Positions 44,457 to 53,244 of a stretch of DNA of 64,000 nucleotides are shown piece after piece. The stretch is from Roseovarius aestuariivivens. Its GTDB lineage: Bacteria > Pseudomonadota > Alphaproteobacteria > Rhodobacterales > Rhodobacteraceae. Under the pieces are notes generated by a model. The model was not told where the DNA came from, did not search any database, and saw only the letters and a list, made by a program, of their open reading frames with translations. Both the position numbers and the translations under genes were made by a program. Positions within the stretch are counted from its first letter, which is position 1. Every line of letters starts with the position of its first letter. The stretch is from positions 1-64,000 of the forward strand of contig NZ_SJEY01000013.1 of the NCBI RefSeq assembly GCF_004761875.1. The letters are read 5' to 3'.

Positions 44457-45406
44457 CGGCCGCCGCGCTTTGGTGCATAGGGCCAGAACAGGCCGAAATC
44501 CGCGCGGGTCAGTTGGGCGAGGGGATCGAGGTCGAAACCCTCTTCAGCGCAATCAGTCGCGGGACCGAGCGTCTTGTTTTCGAAGGACGCGTGCCGAGAA
44601 GCGAAGTGGACAGGATGCGGGCACCCGCACAGGAAGGTGAATTCCCGTTTCCGGTAAAGTACGGCTATTGCACAGTCGGACGCGTGCGGCAGGGCCGATT
44701 GGCTGGACAAAAGGTTTTCGCGCTGCACCCTCATCAGACCCGATATCGCATGCCGGAAGCGATGCTGTCTCCGATCCCGGATGCAGTGCCGGATGCTCGG
44801 GCGGTTTTGGCGGCAAACATGGAAACCGCCCTTAATATTCTATGGGACAGCGGCGCGTCTGCGGGCGACCGGATTACTGTTGTCGGGGCAGGGGTCGTCG
44901 GCGCGCTTGTGGCCTATCTCGCCGCAAGAATGCCAGGGGCGGAGGTCACACTGATAGATCGGCTGAACGGCCGGGCGCGCCTTGCCAAGGCTTTGGGATG
45001 CAGTTTTGCTGTGCCCGATGAAGCCCCGCAAAACAGCGACGTCGTTATTCACGCCACGGCGACCGCCGCGGGACTTGCACTTGCGCTAGACTGCGCCGGG
45101 CAGGAGGCCACGGTCGTCGAGGCAAGCTGGTTCGGCAGCAGCGTGACCGAGGTTCCGCTAGGCGGCGCATTTCACAGTCGACGACTGAAGCTTCTCAGTT
45201 CTCAAGTCGGCCATTTGCCGCCGGACCGCACGTCGCGCTGGTCTTTCGGGAGACGCATGGCCAAAGCTCTGGAGCTTTTGCACGACCCGAGCCTGGACGC
45301 GCTGATTTCAGGAGAGACGGCCTTTGATGATCTTCCGGCCCAATATGGCAGGATTCTGTCTGATCCAGATACGCTGTGTCATCGCATTCGATATTCATCA
45401 AACTGA
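44453..45406 (+). CDS. MDR-family dehydrogenase (zinc-binding alcohol dehydrogenase-like)
   Basis: The 317-residue protein has an N-terminal GroES-like domain with SRGTERLVFEGRVP and FPVKYGYCTVGRV, and a Rossmann domain with VVGAGVVGALVAYLAA. It resembles BchC-type dehydrogenases; structural zinc cysteines are not evident. ATG 44453 overlaps the ribA stop. It probably acts on an oxidisable group of a product made by the neighbouring pterin-like enzymes. Confidence 0.8.
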   Translation: MTAAALWCIGPEQAEIRAGQLGEGIEVETLFSAISRGTERLVFEGRVPRSEVDRMRAPAQEGEFPFPVKYGYCTVGRVRQGRLAGQKVFALHPHQTRYRMPEAMLSPIPDAVPDARAVLAANMETALNILWDSGASAGDRITVVGAGVVGALVAYLAARMPGAEVTLIDRLNGRARLAKALGCSFAVPDEAPQNSDVVIHATATAAGLALALDCAGQEATVVEASWFGSSVTEVPLGGAFHSRRLKLLSSQVGHLPPDRTSRWSFGRRMAKALELLHDPSLDALISGETAFDDLPAQYGRILSDPDTLCHRIRYSSN

Positions 45407-45415
45407 GGAAATCCC

Positions 45416-45811
45416 ATGTTCGCCGTAGAAGTCCGAGATCACATCATGATCAGCCATTCCTTTCCCGATCCGACGTTCGGACCGGCGCAGGGCATGCACG
45501 GGGCGACCTTTACCGTTGATACGGCCTTTTACACTGAGGACATCGACGACCTGGGACTGGTGGTCGATATTGGCCTTGCGACCGAAGCCCTGTCCGAGGT
45601 CCTGGCGCCGTTGCGATACCAGAACCTCGACGAGGTGCCGGAATTTGCGGGGAAGTTCACGACGACGGAATTCCTGTGCAAGCATATTTTCGATGAAATG
45701 GCCGGTCGCGTACGAAAAGACCGCCTGAAAGATGGCGGGCGGGTGAAGAAACTGCGCGTTCTTCTGCACGAAAGCCACGTTGCGCGGGCTTGGTTCGAAG
45801 GCGATATCTGA
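45416..45811 (+). CDS. 6-carboxytetrahydropterin synthase homologue, degenerate active site
   Basis: The 131-residue protein follows the QueD/PTPS fold, with DHIMISHSF, MHGATFTVD and FTTTEFLCKHIFDEM. Compared with E. coli QueD, the catalytic cysteine before HGH is replaced (Ala24), the third zinc histidine is Ala30 (HGA), and the Asp-His pair reads Arg-Tyr. Only His14, His28 and a C-terminal Glu (LHES) remain. GAGGAA precedes the ATG. It probably has another reaction or a binding role. Confidence 0.8.
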   Translation: MFAVEVRDHIMISHSFPDPTFGPAQGMHGATFTVDTAFYTEDIDDLGLVVDIGLATEALSEVLAPLRYQNLDEVPEFAGKFTTTEFLCKHIFDEMAGRVRKDRLKDGGRVKKLRVLLHESHVARAWFEGDI

Positions 45812-45812
45812 G

Positions 45813-46601
45813 ATGAGCTTTTCCGCCGAGTGGCTTGCTCTTCGGGAGCCGGCCGATCATGCCGCGCGCGATCGGGGCCTGTTGCGCCGCGCGGTCGCGG
45901 CTGCCGGTCCCAAGCCGGTGGTTCTCGATCTGGGGTGTGGCACAGGATCTACCGTACGGGCGATGCGCGCGCAGTTGCCGTCCGAAACCAGGTGGCGGCT
46001 GGTCGACAATGACGCGGCCTTGACCGAATCCGCCGCCCAGGACGCGGGCGGGGAAACCGAGACCTTCGTGCTTGATATCTCCGACCTTGAAGTTCTGCCG
46101 CTTAGGGATGTAACGCTTGTGACGGCCTCGGCCCTTCTGGACCTGGTTCCGGAGGACTGGCTGCGCCAGCTTGCCCTGCGTCTGAAGGTTCCGTTCTATG
46201 CCGCTCTGTCCTACGACGGAGAGATGTGCTGGACGCCCGAGATGGAAACGGATGCGGCGGTGACAGAAGCATTCAACGCGCATCAACGGAGCGAAAAGGG
46301 AATGGGTAGGGCCCTTGGTCCCGACGCGGCGAAAGCCGGTGCGGCTCTGCTTGAGGAGGCGGGGTTTTCCGTGGTGCAGGCGGAAAGCCCGTGGTGCCTT
46401 GGCCCGACCGAGACCGCATTGCAGCGAGAACTTGTCGACGGCATTACCGACTCGGCGCTGCAGATGGGATGTTCGTCTGCCGCCGCATGGGGCGAAGCCC
46501 GGCGCGATGCTGCGGCAACATCCAGCGCGAGGATTGGGCATCGGGATCTTCTGGCGCTGCCTCCCGGTATCGCAGGCGGGAACCTTCATGCGCCCGATTG
46601 A
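45813..46601 (+). CDS. Class I SAM-dependent methyltransferase
   Basis: The 262-residue protein has motif I VVLDLGCGTGSTVRAM and a later SALLDLVPEDWLRQLALRL segment. ATG 45813 lies one base after the previous stop; the frame from 45780 is not supported. Position between the QueD-like and RibD-like genes suggests the methyl acceptor is in that pathway. Confidence 0.82.
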   Translation: MSFSAEWLALREPADHAARDRGLLRRAVAAAGPKPVVLDLGCGTGSTVRAMRAQLPSETRWRLVDNDAALTESAAQDAGGETETFVLDISDLEVLPLRDVTLVTASALLDLVPEDWLRQLALRLKVPFYAALSYDGEMCWTPEMETDAAVTEAFNAHQRSEKGMGRALGPDAAKAGAALLEEAGFSVVQAESPWCLGPTETALQRELVDGITDSALQMGCSSAAAWGEARRDAAATSSARIGHRDLLALPPGIAGGNLHAPD

Positions 46602-47358
46602 CGTGAGCACGCGTGTCTGGACGCGGCTTTTGGATCTGCGTACCGAAGGCGGTTCCGAGGGCGCGCCGGAGTGGACCGAGGCCGAGAAGGCGGCATTTGA
46701 TCTTTACGCGCCACTTGCAAGCCGCAATGGAGGGTACGTAACCGTTGCGCAGATAGGACAATCCCTCGATGGGCGGATTGCGACCGTCACCGGTGATGCG
46801 CGCGATGTTTCGGGACCTGATGGTCTTGCTCACTTGCACCGCATGCGGGCGCTTGTGGACGCAGTGGTGATCGGTGTGCGGACTGCCTTGCACGACCTGC
46901 CACGAATGACCGTCAGACTTTGTGAGGGGCCAAACCCTGCCCGTGTTGTGATCGATCCCAAGGGCCGACTGCCGGATGATGCGCCCTTGTTGCAGTCACA
47001 GGAGGTGCGTAGGATCGTTGTTCAAGCGGTCGACCGGCCACGACCGAACGGGGTCGAAGTCATCCGGCTTCCAGATCAAAACGGTGCGCTCTGCGCGCGG
47101 GCAATCCTTGCTGCTTTGCATGACGCAAATTTGCAGACAATCATGGTCGAAGGTGGCGGCATCACCATCGCAAATTTTCTCGATGCGGGGCTGTTGGAGC
47201 GTCTTCACGTCGCCATAGCACCGCTTCTGATTGGTGGCGGTCCGCAAAGTCTGACGCTGCCAAACCCGGTCAGGCGTTTGTCGGATGCGATGCGCCCGGA
47301 CGCTCAGATTTACGGACTGGGATCCGATATCGTTTTCGATTGCGATTTGCGCGCATAG
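46588..47358 (+). CDS. RibD C-terminal-domain reductase
   Basis: The 256-residue protein lacks the deaminase half of RibD. The reductase motifs are clear: QSLDGRIAT, VVIGVRTALHDLPRMTVRL and IMVEGGGITIANFLD. This fold also covers pterin reductases such as dihydrofolate-reductase-like enzymes, so a pterin substrate is possible. The start overlaps the methyltransferase end by 14 bases. Confidence 0.87.
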   Translation: MRPIDVSTRVWTRLLDLRTEGGSEGAPEWTEAEKAAFDLYAPLASRNGGYVTVAQIGQSLDGRIATVTGDARDVSGPDGLAHLHRMRALVDAVVIGVRTALHDLPRMTVRLCEGPNPARVVIDPKGRLPDDAPLLQSQEVRRIVVQAVDRPRPNGVEVIRLPDQNGALCARAILAALHDANLQTIMVEGGGITIANFLDAGLLERLHVAIAPLLIGGGPQSLTLPNPVRRLSDAMRPDAQIYGLGSDIVFDCDLRA

Positions 47359-47535
47359 CGCAGCGACGCAGGCAACCATTTTTTTCAAATCGGTTAGTTT
47401 TTGCATAAATTTCCGGTGTTTTGGCAGCTTTTTGCCGCCGCGCGTCCTCCATTGGGTCGCCCACGGAAACGTCACTGGATGTTTTGCGCCTTTGCACCAA
47501 AACCACGCCATGGACAAGAACAAGGTGACCTTTCC

Positions 47536-49344
47536 ATGAACGATCTCGATCCTGCCGAGGCTCTCTTTACCGAGGTTTCTAGTGAAAAAACGCGCGACTC
47601 TGCGTACTGGTGGCAATCTATGCCCGTGACCAGCCGTCGCCGGCTGATTGCAGGTCTGAACGCCGCAACCGTAATGCTGTTGCTTGCCGGAATGTGGAGC
47701 ATCCTTGCCACCGAAGGCTTGGTGTTCGGGGAATACATCATGCTCGCGGCCTATGCGCTGACCTTGCCGTGGCTTTCGATCGGTTTGTGGAACAGCCTGA
47801 TTGGTTTCGCGCTCGATCGCGTGTTCGGCGATAACGCGGCGCAGGTGGTGACACCGGCGCTGTCCAGGGTGACAGGCACAGAAATCATCACGCAGCGGAC
47901 CGCTATCGTGATGGCGCTGCGCAACGAAGATCCGGAAGCGTCGATCGGGCGCTTGCGCAAATTACAGCGAGAGATTGCCCGTAGTCGCTGGCACAACAAG
48001 TTCAGTTTTCATGTTCTGAGCGATTCCGACCTACCTGAGATCGCGGAGCAGGAAGCCAGGTTGGTCGGACGCTGGCAGGAGATGGCGCCAGAATGTGACA
48101 TCCACTACCGGCGTCGAACGGACAACTCCGGATACAAGGCCGGAAATATCGCGGAGTTCGTGCACCGATCTGTCGGGCGCTATACCTATTTTCTACCACT
48201 CGATGCCGACAGCGAGATGGGCGCGGATACAGTTTTCCGTATGGTCCGGGTCATGCAGGCCAGCCCCGAGATCGGGATGCTGCAAAGCCTTGTCACCGGA
48301 CTTCCTTCACGGACATTTTTCACACGCGCCTTTCAGTTCGGAATGCGTCACGGCATGCGGTCCTACACGCTTGGCGCGGCCTGGTGGCAGGCCGACTGCG
48401 GCCCGAACTGGGGGCACAATCTATTGATCCGCCTGCAGCCCTTTGCCGAGGCATGCATGCTGCCGGTACTTGAAGGACGGGGTCCGCTTTCGGGCCACAT
48501 TATGAGTCACGACCAGGTCGAGGCCGTTCTCATGCGTCGCGCCGGATTCGAGGTTCGCGTGATGGCTGAAGAATCGGAAAGCCGAGAGGAAAATCCGCCA
48601 AGCCTGATCGATTTCATTCGTCGTGAACTGCGCTGGATGAACGGCAACATGCAGTACCTTCGACTGCTCAACATGCCGGGGCTGAAACCGCTCAGCCGTG
48701 TGCAATTGCTTCTTGCCATCCAGATGTATGTGAGCGCGCCGGCATGGATGGTGTTTATTCTGGCCGGCGCTGCCATGGCGGGAAGCGACGTGCAGATGGC
48801 GTCGGTGCCGATCTGGGTCGGGCTAAGTTTCTTTGCGCTGCTGATGACATTCACACTTATGCCGAAGCTGATGGGCTTGGCGCAGGTATTGTCGCGCCGC
48901 GACCGGGCTGAAGCCTATGGCGGGCGTGGCAGAGTCGCGCTGGGCGGTGCCGCGGAAATCCTGTTCTCCATGGTGACGTCGCCCATCGTCGCCTTTTCGC
49001 TGACCCTTTTCATGGCTGGGCTTTTTCTGGGCCGGCGCATCGGCTGGGACGCGCAACAACGCGACCGGCGTTGCCTAAGCTGGAGAGAAGCGGCGCGCGT
49101 CCTCTGGCCGCAAACCGCTGTAGGACTGGCGTTGTCGGCATGGCTTGGCGCTGTGGCACCGTGGGCTTTGTGGTTCGCCGCGCCAATCCTTTTTGCCCTG
49201 GTTTGCGCAATCCCGCTGGCCGTGGTGTCGACCTTGCCTGCGATCAGCCGGTGGTCAATTTCTCGGGGGCTTTTCGACATTCCAGAGGACCAGGTCGGAG
49301 AGCGAATACGACGCCGAATGCGTTTCGTGGCAAATCACATCTGA
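47536..49344 (+). CDS. opgH: Glucan glucosyltransferase H (OpgH/MdoH)
   Basis: The 602-residue inner-membrane glycosyltransferase elongates osmoregulated periplasmic glucans. Diagnostic segments are LPLDADSEMG, GPLSGHIMSHDQVEAVLMRR, EESESREENPPSLIDF and RRELRWMNGNMQYL. Membrane helices lie near 35-55 and 60-80 and in the C-terminal third. ATG 47536 is chosen over the frame from 47401; AAGG lies ~10 bases upstream. No opgG is seen nearby. Confidence 0.92.
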   Translation: MNDLDPAEALFTEVSSEKTRDSAYWWQSMPVTSRRRLIAGLNAATVMLLLAGMWSILATEGLVFGEYIMLAAYALTLPWLSIGLWNSLIGFALDRVFGDNAAQVVTPALSRVTGTEIITQRTAIVMALRNEDPEASIGRLRKLQREIARSRWHNKFSFHVLSDSDLPEIAEQEARLVGRWQEMAPECDIHYRRRTDNSGYKAGNIAEFVHRSVGRYTYFLPLDADSEMGADTVFRMVRVMQASPEIGMLQSLVTGLPSRTFFTRAFQFGMRHGMRSYTLGAAWWQADCGPNWGHNLLIRLQPFAEACMLPVLEGRGPLSGHIMSHDQVEAVLMRRAGFEVRVMAEESESREENPPSLIDFIRRELRWMNGNMQYLRLLNMPGLKPLSRVQLLLAIQMYVSAPAWMVFILAGAAMAGSDVQMASVPIWVGLSFFALLMTFTLMPKLMGLAQVLSRRDRAEAYGGRGRVALGGAAEILFSMVTSPIVAFSLTLFMAGLFLGRRIGWDAQQRDRRCLSWREAARVLWPQTAVGLALSAWLGAVAPWALWFAAPILFALVCAIPLAVVSTLPAISRWSISRGLFDIPEDQVGERIRRRMRFVANHI

Positions 49345-49349
49345 AGAAA

Positions 49350-49379
49350 AACGGCCTGCGGTCTCTTCCGCAGGCCGTT
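49350..49379 (-). terminator. Intrinsic terminator, likely bidirectional
   Basis: The arms AACGGCCTGCGG (49350-49361) and CCGCAGGCCGTT (49368-49379) pair perfectly around TCTCTT. On the minus strand the hairpin is followed by TTTTCTTC, so it ends transcription of the YceI gene well; on the plus strand it may also stop opgH transcripts. It lies between the two converging genes. Confidence 0.85.
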
Positions 49380-49406
49380 GCGCCTTCGCATACTCTGATT
49401 TCCGGA

Positions 49407-49988
49407 TCAATCCATCTTCATCGCTTCCGTTTCGATTCTGATATCGACGGTGTCGCCGACAAGCCCGTTCTCAACCGCATACATCATGCCGAAATCGCTG
49501 CGCTGGATGCTGGCGTCGAGTGAAATGCCAAGCACGAAACGCTTGTGGCCGAAAGGATAAGCTTCAGCCTTGTTGAGCGTCACGTTTAGTGTCACGGGCT
49601 GTGTCGTGCCGAGAATAGTCAAGTCACCCTCGACGGTGCCAGTCGTGTCTGTTTCGGGCATGCCGCCCTCCGCCGTGAAGGTGATCATCGGATGGTTCGC
49701 GACGTCTAGAAAATCGCCATTACGGACATGTTCGTTGCGCGCATCGTGAAAGGTGTCGACGCTTTCCGCAGCGATACTGACCTCGACATTGCCGAGCTCT
49801 TTCGTTTCCATATCGTAGTCGAAGGTGCCATTCACGGAGCCGAAGATCCCTAAGGTCTTGGCATAACCAATGTGATCGACCGTGAAGAACACTGTCGTAT
49901 GTGCCGGGTCAAGCTCGTAGCGGGCCATCTCGGCATGAGCGACGACGGGCAACAGGCTGAGCAGGGTGGAGGCAATTTGAATTCGCAT
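49407..49988 (-). CDS. YceI-family periplasmic protein
   Basis: The 193-residue protein has a signal peptide (ASTLLSLLPVVAHA) and the YceI lipocalin-like barrel (YELDPAHTTVFFTVDHIGYA and a later TFTAEGG strand). Members bind isoprenoid lipids. GGAG precedes ATG 49988; the frame from 50066 is not supported. It is divergent from the endonuclease-fold gene. Confidence 0.88.
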   Translation of the reverse strand: MRIQIASTLLSLLPVVAHAEMARYELDPAHTTVFFTVDHIGYAKTLGIFGSVNGTFDYDMETKELGNVEVSIAAESVDTFHDARNEHVRNGDFLDVANHPMITFTAEGGMPETDTTGTVEGDLTILGTTQPVTLNVTLNKAEAYPFGHKRFVLGISLDASIQRSDFGMMYAVENGLVGDTVDIRIETEAMKMD

Positions 49989-50005
49989 GGGGTCTCCTAT
50001 CTCTG

Positions 50006-50824
50006 ATGAAGGGCGAGGCGAGAAAAAGTAATGAGCTGATGGTAGATCACGACCGTTCATCTGCAAATGACACCGCTGTGAACCAGAGAGCCGAGCTTCG
50101 CTGCGCGAGCTGGAACATACACCGTGGCAAAGGAACCGATGGGCGGGTCGACCCGGGTCGGATTCACGCGGCGATCGCCGGTGCCCTTTTAGCGGACGGG
50201 CTCGATGTTCTGGCGCTGCAGGAGGCGGATGAGGAATGCCGCCCGCATGGCCGCATTCTGAAAGTCGACCGCATCGGCCGTGACACCGGCCTGCGCTACC
50301 AGCACGAGCATGCGGTCATGCGTTGGGGGCCGCAAAGCGATGGGTTCCTGGGAACAATTCTGTTCCTGCATCCACGGTTTTCCGCGAGCCATCGGGATGT
50401 GATCGACCTGCCCGGCCATTGCCATCGCGGGGCAGTGGTGATCGAGGCGCGGGACGGTCCGGCCTCGTTTCGCGTGGTGTCCGCGCATCTTTCGCTGAGC
50501 CAGCCACTGCGGATAATCCAGATGCGGATTGTCGGACAGTATCTGCGCCGCAGGCCGCCGATGCAGACAATTCTGCTGGGTGACTTCAACGAGTGGCGAC
50601 CCTGGGGCGGCCTGATGTTCAACAGGCACCTTATCGGCCAGCGCTTTCACGGTCCGGCCCTACGCACTTTTCCGTCGCGCTATCCGCTCTTGCCTCTGGA
50701 TCGGATCATGACCGACCGGGCCGGGGCGGTCTTGCAAGCGCGGGCGATCACGACCGAGGAGGTGCGACGAGCCTCGGATCATCTGCCGATCACCGGTACA
50801 ATCACACTCTCGCGAGAAGACTGA
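50006..50824 (+). CDS. Endonuclease/exonuclease/phosphatase-fold protein
   Basis: The 272-residue protein has the family motifs ASWNIHRGKG, ALQEADEE, LLGDFNEW and SDHLPITG. These enzymes hydrolyse phosphodiesters in nucleic acids or lipids. In this lipid-related run a phospholipid-headgroup role is plausible. The start (50006) is the longest; ATG 50039 is an alternative, neither having a strong ribosome site. Confidence 0.85.
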   Translation: MKGEARKSNELMVDHDRSSANDTAVNQRAELRCASWNIHRGKGTDGRVDPGRIHAAIAGALLADGLDVLALQEADEECRPHGRILKVDRIGRDTGLRYQHEHAVMRWGPQSDGFLGTILFLHPRFSASHRDVIDLPGHCHRGAVVIEARDGPASFRVVSAHLSLSQPLRIIQMRIVGQYLRRRPPMQTILLGDFNEWRPWGGLMFNRHLIGQRFHGPALRTFPSRYPLLPLDRIMTDRAGAVLQARAITTEEVRRASDHLPITGTITLSRED

Positions 50825-50905
50825 ATCAACCAAGGTAAGGCTGGCAACACCTCTGGTCGGACACGTCGCCAAGGCTACGTAACCGTCATCAGTTAGGTTC
50901 GCGAG

Positions 50906-51631
50906 ATGGTCGACAGTTCTCATCAATCGCTCGGCAGGGCGTCCCGCATACGATCGCCGCAGACAGACTTTCTCTGCCTGTCGATGTTGTTGGCTGCGCT
51001 TCTGACGCTCACCGCTGCCCATATCCTTGCAACGCCGTTTTGGGCGCTTGGTGGCTTCGTCGTCGGGGCGGGGCTGGCGGGGTGGGGCTTGCGTCAAAGC
51101 TTTGAGCATGGGGTGCTTGGCTTTTGCAACGTCGTGACGCTGGTGCGAATGGCGCTGGCCGCTCTCTTGTTCGGGATGCTCTTCGAGACGGAAAGCGTGC
51201 CATCCTGGTTGGTGTTTTCAATTGCCGTCGCGGCCTTGGCGCTGGACGGCGTGGATGGGTTCCTTGCTAGGCGCTCTGGATTGACGTCCGATTTCGGCGC
51301 GCGGTTCGACATGGAGACCGATGCAATTCTCGGCGCTGTTCTTGCCACGTGGTTGCTCTTTTCCGGAGAGGTGGGTCCTGCGATCCTTGTCCTAGGCTAC
51401 ATGCGGTATGTTTTCATGCTGTTTAAGCTGGTCGTTCCGACGTTGCGCGCACCGCTTCCGCCCTCGCTGCGCCGCAAGACAATTTGCGTGGTGCAGATCG
51501 GCGCGCTGATCTTCGTTACTGTGCCGGGCAACCCCGGGTTTTTGGACGGTCCGGTATCGTTGGTTGCCTCAGCTTTGCTGCTCTACTCGTTTTGCGTAGA
51601 TGCGCTTTGGCTGCTTCGACGGGACGCATGA
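50906..51631 (+). CDS. CDP-alcohol phosphatidyltransferase
   Basis: The 241-residue membrane protein carries the complete family motif: Asp114, Asp117-Gly118, Ala121-Arg122, Gly131, Asp135 and Asp139. About five membrane segments surround it. The enzyme transfers a phosphatidyl group from CDP-diacylglycerol to an alcohol; the alcohol cannot be told from sequence. The stop overlaps the sulfatase start (ATGA). Confidence 0.9.
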   Translation: MVDSSHQSLGRASRIRSPQTDFLCLSMLLAALLTLTAAHILATPFWALGGFVVGAGLAGWGLRQSFEHGVLGFCNVVTLVRMALAALLFGMLFETESVPSWLVFSIAVAALALDGVDGFLARRSGLTSDFGARFDMETDAILGAVLATWLLFSGEVGPAILVLGYMRYVFMLFKLVVPTLRAPLPPSLRRKTICVVQIGALIFVTVPGNPGFLDGPVSLVASALLLYSFCVDALWLLRRDA

Positions 51632-53244
51632 AACGCCGCATAATTCTCCTGAGTGTTTCGGCATTTCTGGTGTTCGCCGTACTCGTGTTGCCCAATCACC
51701 CGGCAAACATGCGCCCGGATGCGCTGCTTTTGTTTCCTTGGGAGCTGCCGGCGGTTCTTGGCCTTGCACTTGCGTTCGGCAGGCTTCGGGGGCTGGCCAC
51801 GACCCTCGCCATTGTGCTCTTGTTCGTCATTGCGCTGAAAGGGGCTGATTTTGCGATGTTCCTGGCGCTCGATCGGCCCTTTAACCCAGTCCTCGACCTT
51901 TTTCTGGTTAAAGCCGGAGTTGATCTCTTGCGCGACAGCGTTGGGGGATTTCAGGCCGCTCTCATCTTGGGTGGTGGTGCGACACTGGCTTTGTTGCTGT
52001 TCGTTTTCTTGCGGCACGGGCTGAAAGCCTGGGCAACCGTTGAGCTGCCGCGGCGGACACGCCTGGCGGCTTTGGCGGGTCTAATCGTGTCCGTTTGCAT
52101 GATCGTGGCCGATACATCGCATGACCTTGGTTATTGGCAGGCAAACCAAGATCCTCCGGGTACCGCATGGACCACGCGTCTGGCTGTCGAGCGTTTGCGA
52201 AAAACTCAGGTGGTGGCGGCGGACCTCGTGCAGTTTCGGCAAGAGGCGCGCGACGATCCGATGGATGGGGTTGCGAACGTACTGGATCGGCTGGAAGGAC
52301 GCGACGTTCTCATCGTCTGGATCGAGAGTTACGGGCGTGCCAGCTTCGACAATCCGCTTTATGCGGCCACGCACACACGCACGCTTGCCGAGGCGGAGGC
52401 GCGGATCGCGCAACTTGGGTTGGGAATGAAAAGCGGTTGGCTCATCTCGCCAACCGCCGGCGGGCAAAGCTGGCTCGCACATGGCGCGCTTGCAAGCGGA
52501 CTTTGGACCTCCAATCAGGGGCGCTACACCGCGATGCTGGCCAGCGGGCACAAGTGGCTGTTTCACTTCGCGCGGCAAGCGGGCTACCGCACTTCTGCTG
52601 TAATGCCGGCAATCACGCAGGCCTGGCCTGAAAGTGCTGCAATGGGTTTTGACCGTTTTTTTCCGGCGGCGGATATTCCCTATCGCGGACCGCCCTTCAA
52701 TTGGGTGACGATGCCGGATCAGTTCACTCTTGCGGTTTACGAGGATCTATTGCCACCTGACGATCGACCGGATTTTATCCAGATCGCGCTCATTTCGTCG
52801 CACGCGCCTTGGACGCCGGTGCCAGACTTACTGCCGTGGAATGCGGTAAGGGATGGCCGCATCTTCGATGAAATGGCCAAAACTGGGCCGTCACCGCGTG
52901 ACTTGTGGAAGGACCGCGATGCGATACGCGACGCGTACCGACGGGCCGTGGATTACGCGCTTCAGGCCGTCTTTTCACATGTGGTTCGTTTGGGAGAGGA
53001 CGCGCCTTTGGTAATTGTCGCCGGCGATCACCAAGCCGCCGGTTTCGTAGCTGGTAGCGACAATCGTGATGTGCCGGTTCACATGATCGGGCCCCGAGAT
53101 CTCATCGACTTGATTGAGGCATGGGATTGGAGCGATGGTCTCCTGCCGGATCCAGAGGCACCGGTGCGCCGCATGGACAGCTTTCGCAATGATTTTCTGC
53201 GAGCGTTTAGTTCGCAGCTAAGCAAGAGCGCTGACGGTTCATGA
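51628..53244 (+). CDS. Membrane sulfatase/LtaS-like protein
   Basis: The 538-residue protein has about five N-terminal membrane helices (to residue ~165) and an extracytoplasmic alkaline-phosphatase-superfamily domain with VLIVWIESYGRASFDNP and VIVAGDHQAA near the end. The layout matches LtaS and OpgB phosphoglycerol transferases. ATG 51628 overlaps the previous stop; a frame from 51484 lies inside that gene. It may transfer phosphoglycerol onto the glucan made by OpgH (inference). Confidence 0.85.
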   Translation: MKRRIILLSVSAFLVFAVLVLPNHPANMRPDALLLFPWELPAVLGLALAFGRLRGLATTLAIVLLFVIALKGADFAMFLALDRPFNPVLDLFLVKAGVDLLRDSVGGFQAALILGGGATLALLLFVFLRHGLKAWATVELPRRTRLAALAGLIVSVCMIVADTSHDLGYWQANQDPPGTAWTTRLAVERLRKTQVVAADLVQFRQEARDDPMDGVANVLDRLEGRDVLIVWIESYGRASFDNPLYAATHTRTLAEAEARIAQLGLGMKSGWLISPTAGGQSWLAHGALASGLWTSNQGRYTAMLASGHKWLFHFARQAGYRTSAVMPAITQAWPESAAMGFDRFFPAADIPYRGPPFNWVTMPDQFTLAVYEDLLPPDDRPDFIQIALISSHAPWTPVPDLLPWNAVRDGRIFDEMAKTGPSPRDLWKDRDAIRDAYRRAVDYALQAVFSHVVRLGEDAPLVIVAGDHQAAGFVAGSDNRDVPVHMIGPRDLIDLIEAWDWSDGLLPDPEAPVRRMDSFRNDFLRAFSSQLSKSADGS

